From NCBI RefSeq assembly GCF_000423565.1, contig NZ_KE384039.1, positions 1-64,000 of the forward strand: DNA of 64,000 nt, read 5' to 3'. This DNA is from Runella zeae DSM 19591. GTDB lineage: Bacteria; Bacteroidota; Bacteroidia; Cytophagales; Spirosomataceae. Below the pieces are notes generated by a model, which ran no database searches, was not told the DNA's origin, and saw nothing but the letters and a program-made list of their open reading frames with translations. The translations under genes were made by a program, and so were the position numbers. How positions within the stretch are numbered: the first letter of the stretch is position 1; each line of letters starts with the position of its first letter. Of the stretch, positions 33,200 to 43,102 are shown piece after piece.

Positions 33200-35329
33200 A
33201 TGTACACACTATTTTTTTTAAAACGTTGTGCCAAAATAACTCTCATCGTTTGTGCATTTTTGATGCCACAATTGGCTGTAGCCCAAGACGACTTGGCGGT
33301 ATTGCCCTATTGGAAGTATTACAATGCTCAACCTATGGCTTTGTATCGTCATTTGTGTGACCGTGCTTTTGAGCAGTTGGCGCAGCGAAAAAAAGCAATA
33401 CAAATGCTAAAAACCCGCGAAGACTGGCAAAAACGGCAAGCGTTAGTTCGTCAAAAATTACAAGAGTCGATAGGTTCTTTTCCCGAAAAAACACCTCTTA
33501 ATCCTGTCATTACAGGAAAAATAGAACGAAATGGCATTACGGTCGAAAAGTTTTATTTTGAGTCGATGCCCAATTATTATGTTACGGCGGCCTTGTTTTT
33601 ACCCGCTCGTGAACGCAAAAATCTCCCTGCAATTGTCTTCTGTAGCGGGCACGGAGCTACTGCTTTTCGCACGGATGTATATCAGCAAATGATACTCAAT
33701 TACGTCCAAAAAGGCTTTGCAGTACTTGCCTTTGACCCCATTGGACAAGGAGAACGTATTCAGTATGTCAAAACGAACGAACCCAAGCGATTTGAAAACC
33801 TTAAGCCGACACTGGAACATTCATATCCCGGTGCACAATCGTTTGTAGCGGGGGTGTCTCCTGCGATGTATTTCATTTGGGATGGTATTCGGGCGGTAGA
33901 TTACCTGTTGACGCGTCCTGAAATTGATGCCAAACGCATTGGTATTACGGGCCGTTCGGGAGGAGGGACGCAAAGTGCGTATATCGCAGCAATGGATACG
34001 CGAATCGCAGTTGCAGCCCCTGAATGTTATTTGACTACGTATGATAAGCTGCTCAAATCCAACGGCCCGCAAGATGCTGAACAAATACTGTCGGGTATGC
34101 TGGCCAAGGGGCTGGATTTGGGGGATTTGGTAGAGATCCGTGCGCCTCGTCCTACGCTTATGGTCACCACTACCCGCGATATGTTCAGCATTGACGGAGC
34201 GAGAGAGTTGTATGTCGAAGCTAAAAAGTCTTTCAAAGCTTTTGGGGCAGAACTCAATCTGGATAAAGTTGAAGATGATGCTCCTCATGCATCCACGCCC
34301 AAAAATCGCGAAGCGACCTATGCTTTTTTGCAAAAACACCTCCAGAACCCTGGTTCAAACGTCGATGAAAAAATTTCTCCCTTTACCGAAGAAGAACTAA
34401 AAGTGACCCCTACGGGCAATGTGTATACATCACTGAAAGGAGAAACGCTTTTTTCCTTGACGCAAAAAAGGGTAAGTAATCGTAAATCAAGAAGTAACCC
34501 GCAAAATTTAAGTAAACAAATCATTTCTCTAACGGGCTATACACCCAATGCGTTGGGGGAAATTGTTTTTTCGGGAAAATTCCCAAAAGAAGGTTATGAC
34601 CTTGAAAAATACTTAGTGAAAGGCCCCGGAGCGTATTATTTGCCTGTGTTGTGGCTCCGACCCCACGCCCAATCAAATAAAATGGTGCTCTATATATCTT
34701 CAAAAGGTAAAGCAGATATTGCTAAAAAAAATGGCGCAGGCGAGCAGCTTGCCCAAGCAGGCTATCATGTAGTGGTACCGGATTTGAGTGGGGCAGGCGA
34801 GTTGGCTAATACTTATTTGTCAGGGGGAGATTCGTATATCGACAGCACATCGCTCAATTTGTGGTATGCAGGGATTTTGACCCAAAAAAGCCTGGTCGCT
34901 GTTCGTATGGAGGAGATTCAACTGATAACTGAGTTTATCAAGGCAAAAGCACCTACCACCACCACAACAACAGCCGTCGGCGTTGGGACATTTGTACCTG
35001 ATTTGCTTCATGCTGCTGTAATGATTCCTTCGTTGAGTCGAGTTGCGTTGGTGAATGGTTTAGGTACCTACTGTTCATTGACTGAGCATGAGCAATACTT
35101 GCCTCGCTACATACCTTCGGTAGTGTCGGGAGCTATTTCAACCTACGATTTGCCTGATTTGGTAGCGGCTCTTTCGCCTCGCCAGGTATTGATTTCGGGG
35201 ATGCTGAATGGCGCAGGTCAACTATTCTCTTCCTCAGAGTTGGAGAAAGTGTATCCGTCCAATGGCAAACATATACATTTCTCGTCTGAGGGTGCTGATT
35301 TATTGGATTGGATCAAAAAAGAGAAATAA
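33200..35329 (+). CDS. Secreted two-domain alpha/beta hydrolase (acetyl-xylan esterase-like)
   Basis: 709 residues: signal peptide to about residue 29 (VCAFLMPQLAVAQ), then an alpha/beta hydrolase domain with nucleophile GRSGGGTQSAY near residue 252, Asp in TTTRDMFSIDGA and His in DDAPHAST. That completes a triad of AXE1/acetyl-xylan esterase type. A second hydrolase-like half follows (VVPDLSGAGELANTYLSG) whose expected nucleophile segment reads GVGTFVPD, without Ser. It is therefore likely inactive and structural or ligand-binding. Substrate probably acyl esters of polysaccharide (inference). Confidence 0.75.
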   Translation: MYTLFFLKRCAKITLIVCAFLMPQLAVAQDDLAVLPYWKYYNAQPMALYRHLCDRAFEQLAQRKKAIQMLKTREDWQKRQALVRQKLQESIGSFPEKTPLNPVITGKIERNGITVEKFYFESMPNYYVTAALFLPARERKNLPAIVFCSGHGATAFRTDVYQQMILNYVQKGFAVLAFDPIGQGERIQYVKTNEPKRFENLKPTLEHSYPGAQSFVAGVSPAMYFIWDGIRAVDYLLTRPEIDAKRIGITGRSGGGTQSAYIAAMDTRIAVAAPECYLTTYDKLLKSNGPQDAEQILSGMLAKGLDLGDLVEIRAPRPTLMVTTTRDMFSIDGARELYVEAKKSFKAFGAELNLDKVEDDAPHASTPKNREATYAFLQKHLQNPGSNVDEKISPFTEEELKVTPTGNVYTSLKGETLFSLTQKRVSNRKSRSNPQNLSKQIISLTGYTPNALGEIVFSGKFPKEGYDLEKYLVKGPGAYYLPVLWLRPHAQSNKMVLYISSKGKADIAKKNGAGEQLAQAGYHVVVPDLSGAGELANTYLSGGDSYIDSTSLNLWYAGILTQKSLVAVRMEEIQLITEFIKAKAPTTTTTTAVGVGTFVPDLLHAAVMIPSLSRVALVNGLGTYCSLTEHEQYLPRYIPSVVSGAISTYDLPDLVAALSPRQVLISGMLNGAGQLFSSSELEKVYPSNGKHIHFSSEGADLLDWIKKEK

Positions 35330-35497
35330 CGGTGCCATTTTTGAAGGTGCCTTTGGGTAGTAGTAACTATTTTTTACTCAAAAATACCTGTGTATTTTAT
35401 TGGATATAAGTATATAATTGCGTTAGAAGATAGACAAAAAATTCTATATTTCTTACGCCATCTACACTAACTTCTAAAGATCTATCTTGTACCAACA
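35330..35497. other. Intergenic region between esterase and tRNA terminator
   Basis: About 170 bases of AT-rich sequence without a reading frame or repeat I recognise. Confidence 0.3.
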
Positions 35498-35530
35498 TAA
35501 AAAAGCCGTTACAGATATTGCTGTAACGGC
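35498..35530 (-). terminator. Terminator downstream of tRNA-Met
   Basis: Perfect 10-base stem GCCGTTACAG (35505-35514) / CTGTAACGGC (35521-35530), with seven bases of mostly T on the minus-strand side (35498-35504). It lies 14 bases past the tRNA 3' end. Confidence 0.9.
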
Positions 35531-35543
35531 CTGATAATCAGTG

Positions 35544-35617
35544 TAGCGGGGAGCAGGATCGAACTGCCGACCTTAGGGTTATGAATCCTACGCTCTAACC
35601 AGCTGAGCTACCCCGCC
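35544..35617 (-). tRNA. tRNA-Met (CAT anticodon), elongator type
   Basis: 74 bases form a complete cloverleaf. Acceptor GGCGGGG pairs with CCCCGCT (G1-U72), U8 and the D-arm GCTC..GAGC follow, the anticodon loop is TTCATAA with CAT at 34-36, and the T-arm is GGCAG-TTCGATC-CTGCT. The base after the acceptor is A73; CCA is not encoded. The full 1-72 pair (G-U) argues against the initiator type, which has a 1-72 mismatch. Confidence 0.97.
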
Positions 35618-35798
35618 ATCGTTTTGGTGGTGCAAAAGTAGAATAAATAATTTTATTATGCAAACAGATTTTGAATAATAAAAGGAAGTTTCTATTTTGC
35701 CGCTATCGTAAGGACGATGAAGGGATGAAGTAAAGATACTGATTTGTACGTTTTTATCCCTAGTTTATAATACTAACCATTAACCAAACCCAAATATT

Positions 35799-36191
35799 AT
35801 GCAAAAATTCAAATACACCGACGAATACGAGCTTAGAGCTTCTCCCAAGATGCTATTTCCGTATGTAAGTACTGCATCAGGGTTATCGCAATGGTTTTGT
35901 GATAAAGTCAATATCAAACCTGATCATACCTTTGACTTTGTATGGGATAAAGAAAGTCACATTGCAGAGCAAACGTCGTTGCGACTCAATAAAAGCGTCA
36001 AATTTGAGTTCCTTAATACGAGTGAAAGCAATCGAGACAACAATTACATCGAGTTTAAAATAGATGTTAGTGATCTGACAGGCTCGACGTATTTACGTAT
36101 TACGGATTATTCGCTCAATACCGATGCCGAAGAACTAAAAGACCTTTGGGGTGGTTTAATAGAAAGTTTGAAGGAAATTGTCGGAAGCTGA
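35799..36191 (+). CDS. START-like domain protein (SRPBCC fold)
   Basis: 130 residues, cytoplasmic. ELRASPKMLFPYVSTASGLSQWF is the START-like opening, VNIKPDHTFDFVWD and LRLNKSVKFEFLN are barrel strands, and the end LWGGLIESLKEIVG is the C-terminal helix. The fold binds hydrophobic ligands, but the ligand is unknown. It sits upstream of the LptF/G permease gene with a 97-base gap, as in many Cytophagales genomes. Confidence 0.8.
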   Translation: MQKFKYTDEYELRASPKMLFPYVSTASGLSQWFCDKVNIKPDHTFDFVWDKESHIAEQTSLRLNKSVKFEFLNTSESNRDNNYIEFKIDVSDLTGSTYLRITDYSLNTDAEELKDLWGGLIESLKEIVGS

Positions 36192-36288
36192 AGAGGAGGC
36201 AGAAGTCATGAGTGGATTGATGAAACAAATTATTTATTAAATTTCATTAATCATTAACGCCTGACTATTAGCAGCCCAAGTTGAATGC

Positions 36289-37797
36289 ATGAAAAAGATT
36301 GATAAGTTAGTTTTACGGTCGTTTTTAGGGCCGTTTGTGTTGACGCTGTGTATTGTTGTCTTCATTTTCTTGATGCGTCTTATTTCTCAGTATCTCAACG
36401 AACTCGTAGGAAAAGACATTGATTTCATAAATTATGTTAAATTATTAACTTATTTTAGCCTAATTACCATTCCTATTGCACTCCCGTTGGCAGTTTTGCT
36501 GTCGTCGTTGATGACCTTCGGAAATCTAGGAGAGTTTTTTGAACTGACCGCCATCAAAAGCGCAGGGATTTCTACTTGGCGTGCTATGCGCTCTGTGATG
36601 GTTGTAGTGATGTGTATTACGCTTTTTTCTTTTTGGTATAACAACGAAGTCGCTCCTTGGGCTAACCTTAAAGGATATAGCTTACTTTATGATATCAAAA
36701 CCGCCAAAGCAACCCTCAACATCAAAGAGGGAATTTTTTATAACGACTTGCCAGGCTACAATATTAAAGTAGATAAAAAATTTCCAGCCCCCAATGAACG
36801 AAGCCTCAAGGGTTTGGTTATTTATCGGCACCCTACCAACGACTACAATGCAGGCAACCGAGAGGTGATTTTGGCGGATTCGGGATTGATGTATACCATT
36901 CACGACAAAGCTTATCTCGTTTTTGAGCTTTACAATGGCAACCAATACAGCGAAAGTGCTCAGTCGGGTGGTGCTTATTCTTCGGCCGATAATCGACAAT
37001 TTACGCGTTCTCATTTTGGGCATTATAAAATGGTGGTGAGTTTGGAGTCTTTTGGACTAAAACGTACCGATGAGACCCAGTTTCAGTACCACGAATACAT
37101 GAAAGACGCCGTAGAATTAAGAAGAGTCGCCGATTCGCTCAAAAAAGAGTATAAAAAATCAAGGGAAGGGCTTTTTACCCAATCCAAACAATACTTTAGT
37201 TATGCTTTCAGAGCCGAAACTTTACCTAAACAAACGGCTCCTAAGTATGGAAAATGGGTGGATTCTTTGTTGAAGAAAAAGCCTATTGTAAGCCCTTCTG
37301 AAAAGGAGCAGATTGTAGCTACCGCCCTAAACCAAGCTCAAAACGTAAAATCTTACGCCGAAAGCAACAAAACCTACATTAGCGAAAAAGGCAAAGCGTG
37401 GTATCGGTATGATTTGGAAATGCACCATAAATATACCCAAGCAGTTTCGTGCTTTGTAATGTTTTTATTGGGAGCACCTTTGGGAGCTATTATCAAAAAA
37501 GGAGGCTTTGGAATTCCGGTTTTGGTATCGGTGTTATTTTTTATCTTGTCTTACGTATTGACTTTGCAAGGTGATAAATGGGCGAAAGATGGCTTGGTGT
37601 TGGTACCCATTGGAGCTTGGTTTTCAAACGCTATATTATTAGTTGTTGGATTTTACTTTGCAGATAGAGCTATGAAGGACTCTAGGCTATTTGACAAAGA
37701 CATTTATGTGATTTGGTTGGAGAAAATAAAGAAAAAATGGAATAATGGGGCGGTCTTAAAAAAATGGCGAAAAGGTAAAACGATTTATTCAAATTAA
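36289..37797 (+). CDS. LptF/LptG-family (YjgP/YjgQ) permease
   Basis: 502 residues. N-terminal helices (FLGPFVLTLCIVVFIFLMRL and IPIALPLAVLLSSLMTFG) and C-terminal helices (HHKYTQAVSCFVMFLLGAPLG and PVLVSVLFFILSYVLTL) surround a periplasmic jelly-roll region (residues about 130-360). This is the LptF/G layout: the permease takes lipopolysaccharide from the inner membrane to the Lpt bridge with the LptB ATPase. The family usually comes as a pair; only one is here, so the other subunit must lie elsewhere. Confidence 0.9.
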   Translation: MKKIDKLVLRSFLGPFVLTLCIVVFIFLMRLISQYLNELVGKDIDFINYVKLLTYFSLITIPIALPLAVLLSSLMTFGNLGEFFELTAIKSAGISTWRAMRSVMVVVMCITLFSFWYNNEVAPWANLKGYSLLYDIKTAKATLNIKEGIFYNDLPGYNIKVDKKFPAPNERSLKGLVIYRHPTNDYNAGNREVILADSGLMYTIHDKAYLVFELYNGNQYSESAQSGGAYSSADNRQFTRSHFGHYKMVVSLESFGLKRTDETQFQYHEYMKDAVELRRVADSLKKEYKKSREGLFTQSKQYFSYAFRAETLPKQTAPKYGKWVDSLLKKKPIVSPSEKEQIVATALNQAQNVKSYAESNKTYISEKGKAWYRYDLEMHHKYTQAVSCFVMFLLGAPLGAIIKKGGFGIPVLVSVLFFILSYVLTLQGDKWAKDGLVLVPIGAWFSNAILLVVGFYFADRAMKDSRLFDKDIYVIWLEKIKKKWNNGAVLKKWRKGKTIYSN

Positions 37798-37802
37798 TTT
37801 AG

Positions 37803-37810
37803 TACCTTTG
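37803..37810 (+). promoter_or_regulatory. -7 box of the rpsO promoter
   Basis: TACCTTTG fits TAnnTTTG exactly and lies 48 bases before the rpsO ATG. The -33 side is not clear. Confidence 0.4.
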
Positions 37811-37858
37811 CAGCCGTTTTTATAATTATGTTTTATCTTTTAATCTGAGGTTACAATC

Positions 37859-38128
37859 ATGTATTTAACATCGGAAGTGAAAAAAGACTTGTTTCAAAAA
37901 TATGGCAAGTCTGAGAGCGACACTGGCTCACCCGAATCGCAAATTGCGTTATTTACCCACCGTATCAACCACTTGACAGAGCATTTGAAGCAGCATAAGC
38001 ACGACAATGCTACCCGTCTTGGCCTTTTGAAACTGGTAGGAAAGCGCAGAAGATTATTAAATTATCTTCAAAAAAATGACATCAGTCGTTATCGCTCTAT
38101 CATCGCTGAATTGAACATCAGAAAGTAA
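37859..38128 (+). CDS. rpsO: 30S ribosomal protein S15
   Basis: 89 residues, the normal S15 length. The signature [22 protein letters not shown] is near residues 22-43, and [18 protein letters not shown] follows. S15 binds 16S rRNA early in small-subunit assembly. It stands directly before pnp, the order seen in many bacteria. A stem-loop follows its stop codon. Confidence 0.98.
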   Translation: MYLTSEVKKDLFQKYGKSESDTGSPESQIALFTHRINHLTEHLKQHKHDNATRLGLLKLVGKRRRLLNYLQKNDISRYRSIIAELNIRK

Positions 38129-38137
38129 GCGATACTC

Positions 38138-38172
38138 AAACAGGGAATTCCAAACAGTTGGATTCCCTGTTT
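38138..38172 (+). terminator. Stem-loop after rpsO
   Basis: AAACAGGGAAT (38138-38148) pairs with ATTCCCTGTTT (38162-38172). No strong T-run follows, so it may be a processing site or weak terminator before pnp. Confidence 0.6.
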
Positions 38173-38351
38173 GTCATTTCTTCCTTGATAGAACGAACTA
38201 CGCTAGTTTCTTTTATCCAAAAAAAAATCACAAAAAATCATTTAGAAAGAGCTAAAAGTAAAGTAGCAATAAGCTATAAACGACTTATGCACTTAAATGA
38301 TAATATCAATAGCCCAAAGGGGGCAAAAAGCGGTTTATTAATTCTTCTTTC

Positions 38352-40577
38352 ATGTTTAACATCATCACTAAGACCATTACACTTCCGGATGGTCGTACTA
38401 TCACAATTGAAACTGGAAAATTAGCCAGACAAGCCAACGGCTCGGTAGTTGTACGTATGGGCAATACGATGCTGCTGGCGACGGTTGTGTCCAATCCAGA
38501 AGCCAGACCTGGTACTGATTTCTTACCATTGTCGGTGGATTACCAAGAGAAATTTGCCTCGGCGGGTCGAATTCCCGGAAGCTTTCAAAAAAGAGAAGGT
38601 AAACTCTCTGACCACGAAGTATTGGTGAGTCGTTTGGTAGACCGAGCGCTCCGCCCGATGTTTCCCGACGATTTTTATGCTGATACTCAAGTAAATGTAT
38701 TTTTGATTTCGGCCGACGCCGAAGTATTACCAGATGCCTTAGCTGCTTTGGCTGCGTCATCGGCTTTAATGATTACGGATATTCCGTTTAATGGTCCCAT
38801 TTCTGAAGTGAGGGTAGCCAAAATAGACGGGCAGTATATCATCAATCCTCCTACTTCTCAACTCAAAAATGCAACCCTCGACCTTATCGTAGCTGCCTCT
38901 GCAAAAGATATTTGTATGGTGGAAGGCGAAATGAGCGAGGCTTCCGAAGAAGAAGTGGTAGAAGCCCTCAAAGCTGCCCATGAGGTGATTAAGATTCAAT
39001 GTGCAGTGCAGAAAGAATTTGAAGCAGCGGCTGGCAAAACCGAAAAACGACCTTTTGAATATGTGACGCACGATGAAGAATTGCGTCAAAAAGTAAGAGA
39101 GGCTTGTTATGACAAAATATATGCCGTTGCTCAGCAAGGCTCAGCCAACAAGCAAGTTCGCAAGGAGGGGTTTAAGGCTGTCATTACAGAATACCTCGAA
39201 AAATTCAAAGAAGAAAATCCCGAAACATACGAAGAAAAACTTCCCCTCATAAAGCGTTATTATCACGACTTAGAATGGGAAGCTTCGCGTAGACTCGTGC
39301 TTGATGAAAGAAAACGCCTCGACGGAAGAGCGTTGGAGCAGATTCGGCCGATTGAGAGCGAGGTAGATTTCTTACCTGCTCCGCACGGATCGGCACTTTT
39401 TACCCGTGGTGAAACCCAATCGCTCACTACCGTGACCTTGGGAACTAAAATGGACGAACAAATCATCGATACAGCGATGGCTTATGGATACGGACGTTTC
39501 TTGTTGCATTACAATTTCCCAGGATTCTCTACGGGAGAAGTAAAACCTAACCGTGGACCTGGTCGCCGCGAAGTAGGACACGGCAACTTGGCGCATCGTG
39601 CCTTGAAAAAAGTGTTGCCTCCTGATGAAGAAAACCCGTATACAATCCGTATCGTTTCTGATATATTAGAATCAAATGGTTCCTCGTCAATGGCTACTGT
39701 ATGTGCTGGTACACTCGCACTTATGGATGCAGGGGTGAAGATAAAAGCGCCAGTGGCAGGAATTGCGATGGGATTGATTACTGATGATGCCGGTAAATAC
39801 GCCATTTTGTCGGATATCCTTGGGGATGAAGACCACTTGGGTGATATGGATTTTAAGGTAACGGGTACCGAAAATGGAATCACGGCTTGTCAGATGGACT
39901 TGAAAGTGAATGGACTTTCGTATGAAGTATTGACCGAAGCATTGGCTCAAGCTCGCCGTGGTCGCTTGCATATTTTAGGTGAAATGAAGAAAGCCATCAC
40001 AGAGCCGCGTGAAGACCTCAAACCTCATGCTCCTCGTGCAGTAGTGATTCAGATTGCTCAAGACCAAATCGGTGCCGTAATCGGGCCAGGTGGTAAGATT
40101 GTGCAGGAGATTCAGCGGGTATCTGGTGCTACAGTGACTATCGAAGAGCGCGACAATGCGGGCTTTGTGAGCATATTTGCAACCAACGGCCAAAGCATGG
40201 ATATCGCTGTGAAGCGTATCAAAGGGATTGTGGCTATTCCAGAAGTAGGCGAAGTCTACACCGGAATCGTAAAAACCATTCAGCCGTTTGGGGCATTTGT
40301 GGAGTTTATGCCGGGCAAAGACGGTTTGTTGCATATTTCTGAAATCACTTGGGAACGTCTCGAAACCATGGATGGGGTACTTCAAGTAGGAGAAGAAGTA
40401 CAAGTGAAATTGGTAGAACACGATAAAAAAACGGGTAAATTCCGACTTTCAAGAAAAGTGCTTTTGTCCAAGCCAGAAGGCTACGTAGAACGACCTCCTC
40501 GTGAGGATAGAGGAGACCGTAACGACCGTGGAGAGAGAGGAGACCGCCGCAGGGATGATAACCGCCGTCCTCGGTAA
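38352..40577 (+). CDS. pnp: Polynucleotide phosphorylase
   Basis: 741 residues, usual length. Two RNase PH domains ([24 protein letters not shown] near residue 35; [20 protein letters not shown] near residue 350), a KH domain ([23 protein letters not shown] near residue 575) and an S1 domain ([21 protein letters not shown] near residue 635). A basic tail rich in Arg/Asp/Gly closes it. The enzyme degrades RNA phosphorolytically and adds tails in the reverse reaction. Confidence 0.98.
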   Translation: MFNIITKTITLPDGRTITIETGKLARQANGSVVVRMGNTMLLATVVSNPEARPGTDFLPLSVDYQEKFASAGRIPGSFQKREGKLSDHEVLVSRLVDRALRPMFPDDFYADTQVNVFLISADAEVLPDALAALAASSALMITDIPFNGPISEVRVAKIDGQYIINPPTSQLKNATLDLIVAASAKDICMVEGEMSEASEEEVVEALKAAHEVIKIQCAVQKEFEAAAGKTEKRPFEYVTHDEELRQKVREACYDKIYAVAQQGSANKQVRKEGFKAVITEYLEKFKEENPETYEEKLPLIKRYYHDLEWEASRRLVLDERKRLDGRALEQIRPIESEVDFLPAPHGSALFTRGETQSLTTVTLGTKMDEQIIDTAMAYGYGRFLLHYNFPGFSTGEVKPNRGPGRREVGHGNLAHRALKKVLPPDEENPYTIRIVSDILESNGSSSMATVCAGTLALMDAGVKIKAPVAGIAMGLITDDAGKYAILSDILGDEDHLGDMDFKVTGTENGITACQMDLKVNGLSYEVLTEALAQARRGRLHILGEMKKAITEPREDLKPHAPRAVVIQIAQDQIGAVIGPGGKIVQEIQRVSGATVTIEERDNAGFVSIFATNGQSMDIAVKRIKGIVAIPEVGEVYTGIVKTIQPFGAFVEFMPGKDGLLHISEITWERLETMDGVLQVGEEVQVKLVEHDKKTGKFRLSRKVLLSKPEGYVERPPREDRGDRNDRGERGDRRRDDNRRPR

Positions 40578-40679
40578 ATAGATTTTTGGTTTTTTAACTT
40601 AAAAATCCGAGCGTTTTTTAACTTTTAGTCCTCTTTTTTCGTTACCAAATAGAAGTAAACAGCACCAAAGTATAAATAA

Positions 40680-41543
40680 ATGAGACAGCTTAAAATCAGC
40701 AAGCAGATTACCAACCGTGAAAGCCAATCACTCGATAAGTATTTACAGGAAATTGGTAAGGTAGATTTGCTCACCCCCGATGAGGAGGTAACTTTGGCGC
40801 AACGAATTCGGGAAGGTGATCAGCAAGCATTGGAGCGATTGACAAAAGCAAACTTGCGTTTTGTGGTATCGGTTGCAAAACAATACCAAAACCAAGGTTT
40901 GTCGCTTGGTGATTTAATTAATGAAGGAAACTTAGGGCTTATCAAAGCAGCACAGCGTTTTGATGAAACCCGTGGTTTTAAATTCATTTCGTACGCAGTA
41001 TGGTGGATTCGTCAATCCATCTTGCAGGCTTTGGCCGAGCAGTCCCGTATCGTGCGTCTTCCACTCAACCGTGTAGGATCTCTTAATAAAATCTCAAAGA
41101 CCTTTTCGGATCTTGAGCAGAAATTTGAACGTGAACCTTCGCCCGAGGAATTGGCCGAAGTACTCGATATTTCTGCCAATGAGGTCGTAGATACCCTTAA
41201 AATCTCCGGGCGCCACGTTTCCATGGATGCTCCTTTCGTGCAAGGTGAAGAAAATAGCCTTCTCGACGTACTCGAAAACGACATGGAGGAGAAGCCAGAT
41301 CAAGGGCTTATCAATGATTCGCTTAGAAAAGAAGTAGCGCGTGCGCTTTCTACGCTTACTCAACGTGAATCAGATGTGATTGCCTTGTATTTTGGCTTGA
41401 ACGGCGAGCACCCAATGACCCTAGAAGAAATAGGGGAAAAATTTAATCTTACTCGTGAAAGGGTACGCCAAATCAAAGAAAAAGCGATTCGCCGTTTGCG
41501 TCATACCTCACGTAGCAAAGCCCTCAAAACTTATTTAGGGTAA
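40680..41543 (+). CDS. rpoD: Primary sigma factor RpoD/SigA
   Basis: 287 residues, the short form typical of Bacteroidota, lacking region 1.1. Region 1.2 [20 protein letters not shown], region 2 [20 protein letters not shown] with [21 protein letters not shown] (2.3/2.4), and region 4 [20 protein letters not shown]. It directs RNA polymerase to housekeeping promoters. Upstream is pnp; downstream is a strong terminator. Confidence 0.97.
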   Translation: MRQLKISKQITNRESQSLDKYLQEIGKVDLLTPDEEVTLAQRIREGDQQALERLTKANLRFVVSVAKQYQNQGLSLGDLINEGNLGLIKAAQRFDETRGFKFISYAVWWIRQSILQALAEQSRIVRLPLNRVGSLNKISKTFSDLEQKFEREPSPEELAEVLDISANEVVDTLKISGRHVSMDAPFVQGEENSLLDVLENDMEEKPDQGLINDSLRKEVARALSTLTQRESDVIALYFGLNGEHPMTLEEIGEKFNLTRERVRQIKEKAIRRLRHTSRSKALKTYLG

Positions 41544-41562
41544 ATTTTTTGGTAAAAAACAC

Positions 41563-41602
41563 GAAGGGGGTTGTCTCGCAAAGACAACCCCTTCTTGCTT
41601 TT
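41563..41602 (+). terminator. Terminator of rpoD
   Basis: GGGGTTGTCT (41567-41576) pairs with AGACAACCCC (41582-41591), with extra flanking GAAG/CTTC and TTTTT at 41599-41603. Confidence 0.85.
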
Positions 41603-41638
41603 TAAGGAATTGAAAACTAACTACATTGATTTTTAGCG

Positions 41639-41863
41639 TTGGTTCATTTTTTTTGCTCACTTTCTCAAAACTTAACCCCTTTAATTCTCGCAAGGGTGAT
41701 AGACTTTTTGGTTATTGGAATATTTACAATTATTTCTGGGTTTGTTTTCAGAGGGTTACATCCTTATTGGAAACAATATGAAAACAGATTAGCCTCGAAA
41801 AAGGGTAGTAAAATAGATAATAATCTTGAAAAGAGATTTGATAAAAATCCGAATAGATGTTAA
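41639..41863 (+). CDS. Possible small membrane protein (weak)
   Basis: 74 residues from a TTG. One long hydrophobic stretch, LILARVIDFLVIGIFTIISG, with a basic tail (RLASKKGSKIDNNLEKRF). No family recognised and no ATG. The rest of the 41603-41990 region holds no other feature I can support. Confidence 0.25.
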   Translation: MVHFFCSLSQNLTPLILARVIDFLVIGIFTIISGFVFRGLHPYWKQYENRLASKKGSKIDNNLEKRFDKNPNRC

Positions 41864-41990
41864 TCGTAGTGGTGAGCCGCAAGTAACAATTAACTAAGCA
41901 TCATGGAAGAAAGCAAGTAGAAAAAAATGACAGTATGGGATATTGTAGAAAGCAAGGTTAAATTCCAGAAAATTGAAAGGTATTTCAACC

Positions 41991-42030
41991 TAATAAAAAC
42001 GCCCTTTGCTAAAATTTGGCAAAGGGCGTT
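41991..42030 (-). terminator. Terminator after the UXS gene
   Basis: AACGCCCTTTGC (41998-42009) pairs with GCAAAGGGCGTT (42019-42030) with a 9-base loop. On the minus strand a T-rich stretch follows (41991-41999). Confidence 0.85.
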
Positions 42031-42048
42031 GATTAACAGAAGCTTGTC

Positions 42049-43020
42049 TTAAAACTCACGGTGGTGAGTTTCTTCATATAAACGATCTTCGGGAAGATTT
42101 TTGAAGTATTCGTAAGTGATTTTTAAGCCTTCTGCTCTTGATACTTTTGGCTCCCAACCCAAAATTTGCTTCGCCAATGTAATATCTGGTTGACGCTGTT
42201 TTGGATCGTCTTGGGGGAGAGGTTTGTAGATTACTTTTTGAGTAGTTCCAGTAAGTTTGATAATTTCTTCAGCAAACTGTCCAATGGTGATTTCGGCTGG
42301 GTTTCCAACGTTGACAGGCATTGCATAATCGCTCATAAGAAGGCGATAGATACCTTCGACCAAGTCATCGACATAGCAGAAAGAGCGGGTTTGTGAACCA
42401 TCACCAAATACCGTAAGGTCTTCTCCACGCAATGCTTGACCGATGAAGGCCGGTAATACCCGCCCGTCGTTCAGACGCATACGAGGTCCGTAGGTATTGA
42501 AGATACGTACGATACGTGTCTCTACTCCGTGGTGGCGGTGGTAAGCCATCGTGATCGCTTCTTGGAAGCGCTTGGCTTCGTCGTAGCATCCACGCAATCC
42601 TACTGGATTGACATGCCCCCAGTATTCTTCATTTTGGGGGTGTACGAGTGGGTCGCCATATACCTCAGACGTAGAGGCCACCAAGATACGGGCTCCTTTG
42701 GCTTTGGCAAGTCCAAGACAGTTTTGAGTACCCAACGACCCTACTTTAAGGGTCTGAATAGGGATTTTTAAGTAGTCAATGGGGCTAGCAGGAGAGGCAA
42801 AGTTGAGAATATAATGCAGCTCACCGTCAATGACAATGTGTTTGGAAATATCATGGTGAATAAACTCAAATTTGGGATTTGAACGCAAATGCTCTATGTT
42901 GCGCAAATCGCCCGTGATGAGGTTGTCCATTCCAATGACATAAAAACCCTCTGCAATGAATCTATCGCATAAGTGCGATCCTAAAAAGCCTGCTGCGCCT
43001 GTAATTAAGACTCTTTTCAT
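42049..43020 (-). CDS. UDP-glucuronate decarboxylase (UDP-xylose synthase)
   Basis: 323 residues, extended [18 protein letters not shown] has the NAD motif, STSEVYGDP the Ser/Thr, YDEAK the active Tyr/Lys, and [14 protein letters not shown] is typical of the UXS group. It converts UDP-glucuronate to UDP-xylose with NAD recycling. It follows the UDP-glucose dehydrogenase gene (82-base gap), which makes its substrate, so the two form a UDP-xylose branch for cell-surface polysaccharide. Confidence 0.92.
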   Translation of the reverse strand: MKRVLITGAAGFLGSHLCDRFIAEGFYVIGMDNLITGDLRNIEHLRSNPKFEFIHHDISKHIVIDGELHYILNFASPASPIDYLKIPIQTLKVGSLGTQNCLGLAKAKGARILVASTSEVYGDPLVHPQNEEYWGHVNPVGLRGCYDEAKRFQEAITMAYHRHHGVETRIVRIFNTYGPRMRLNDGRVLPAFIGQALRGEDLTVFGDGSQTRSFCYVDDLVEGIYRLLMSDYAMPVNVGNPAEITIGQFAEEIIKLTGTTQKVIYKPLPQDDPKQRQPDITLAKQILGWEPKVSRAEGLKITYEYFKNLPEDRLYEETHHREF

Positions 43021-43102
43021 GTATCAATTATCAATTTATCATTTATCAAAACTGGGTAGCTACCAAAGCTACAACAAACCTACACTGATGAAGCTGAGTA
43101 GC

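Noticed and set aside
35498..35530. Hairpin by the tRNA as a cassette-like element
   Set aside because: Short perfect stem plus T-run in the terminator position; no GTTAGC or TATAAC boxes.
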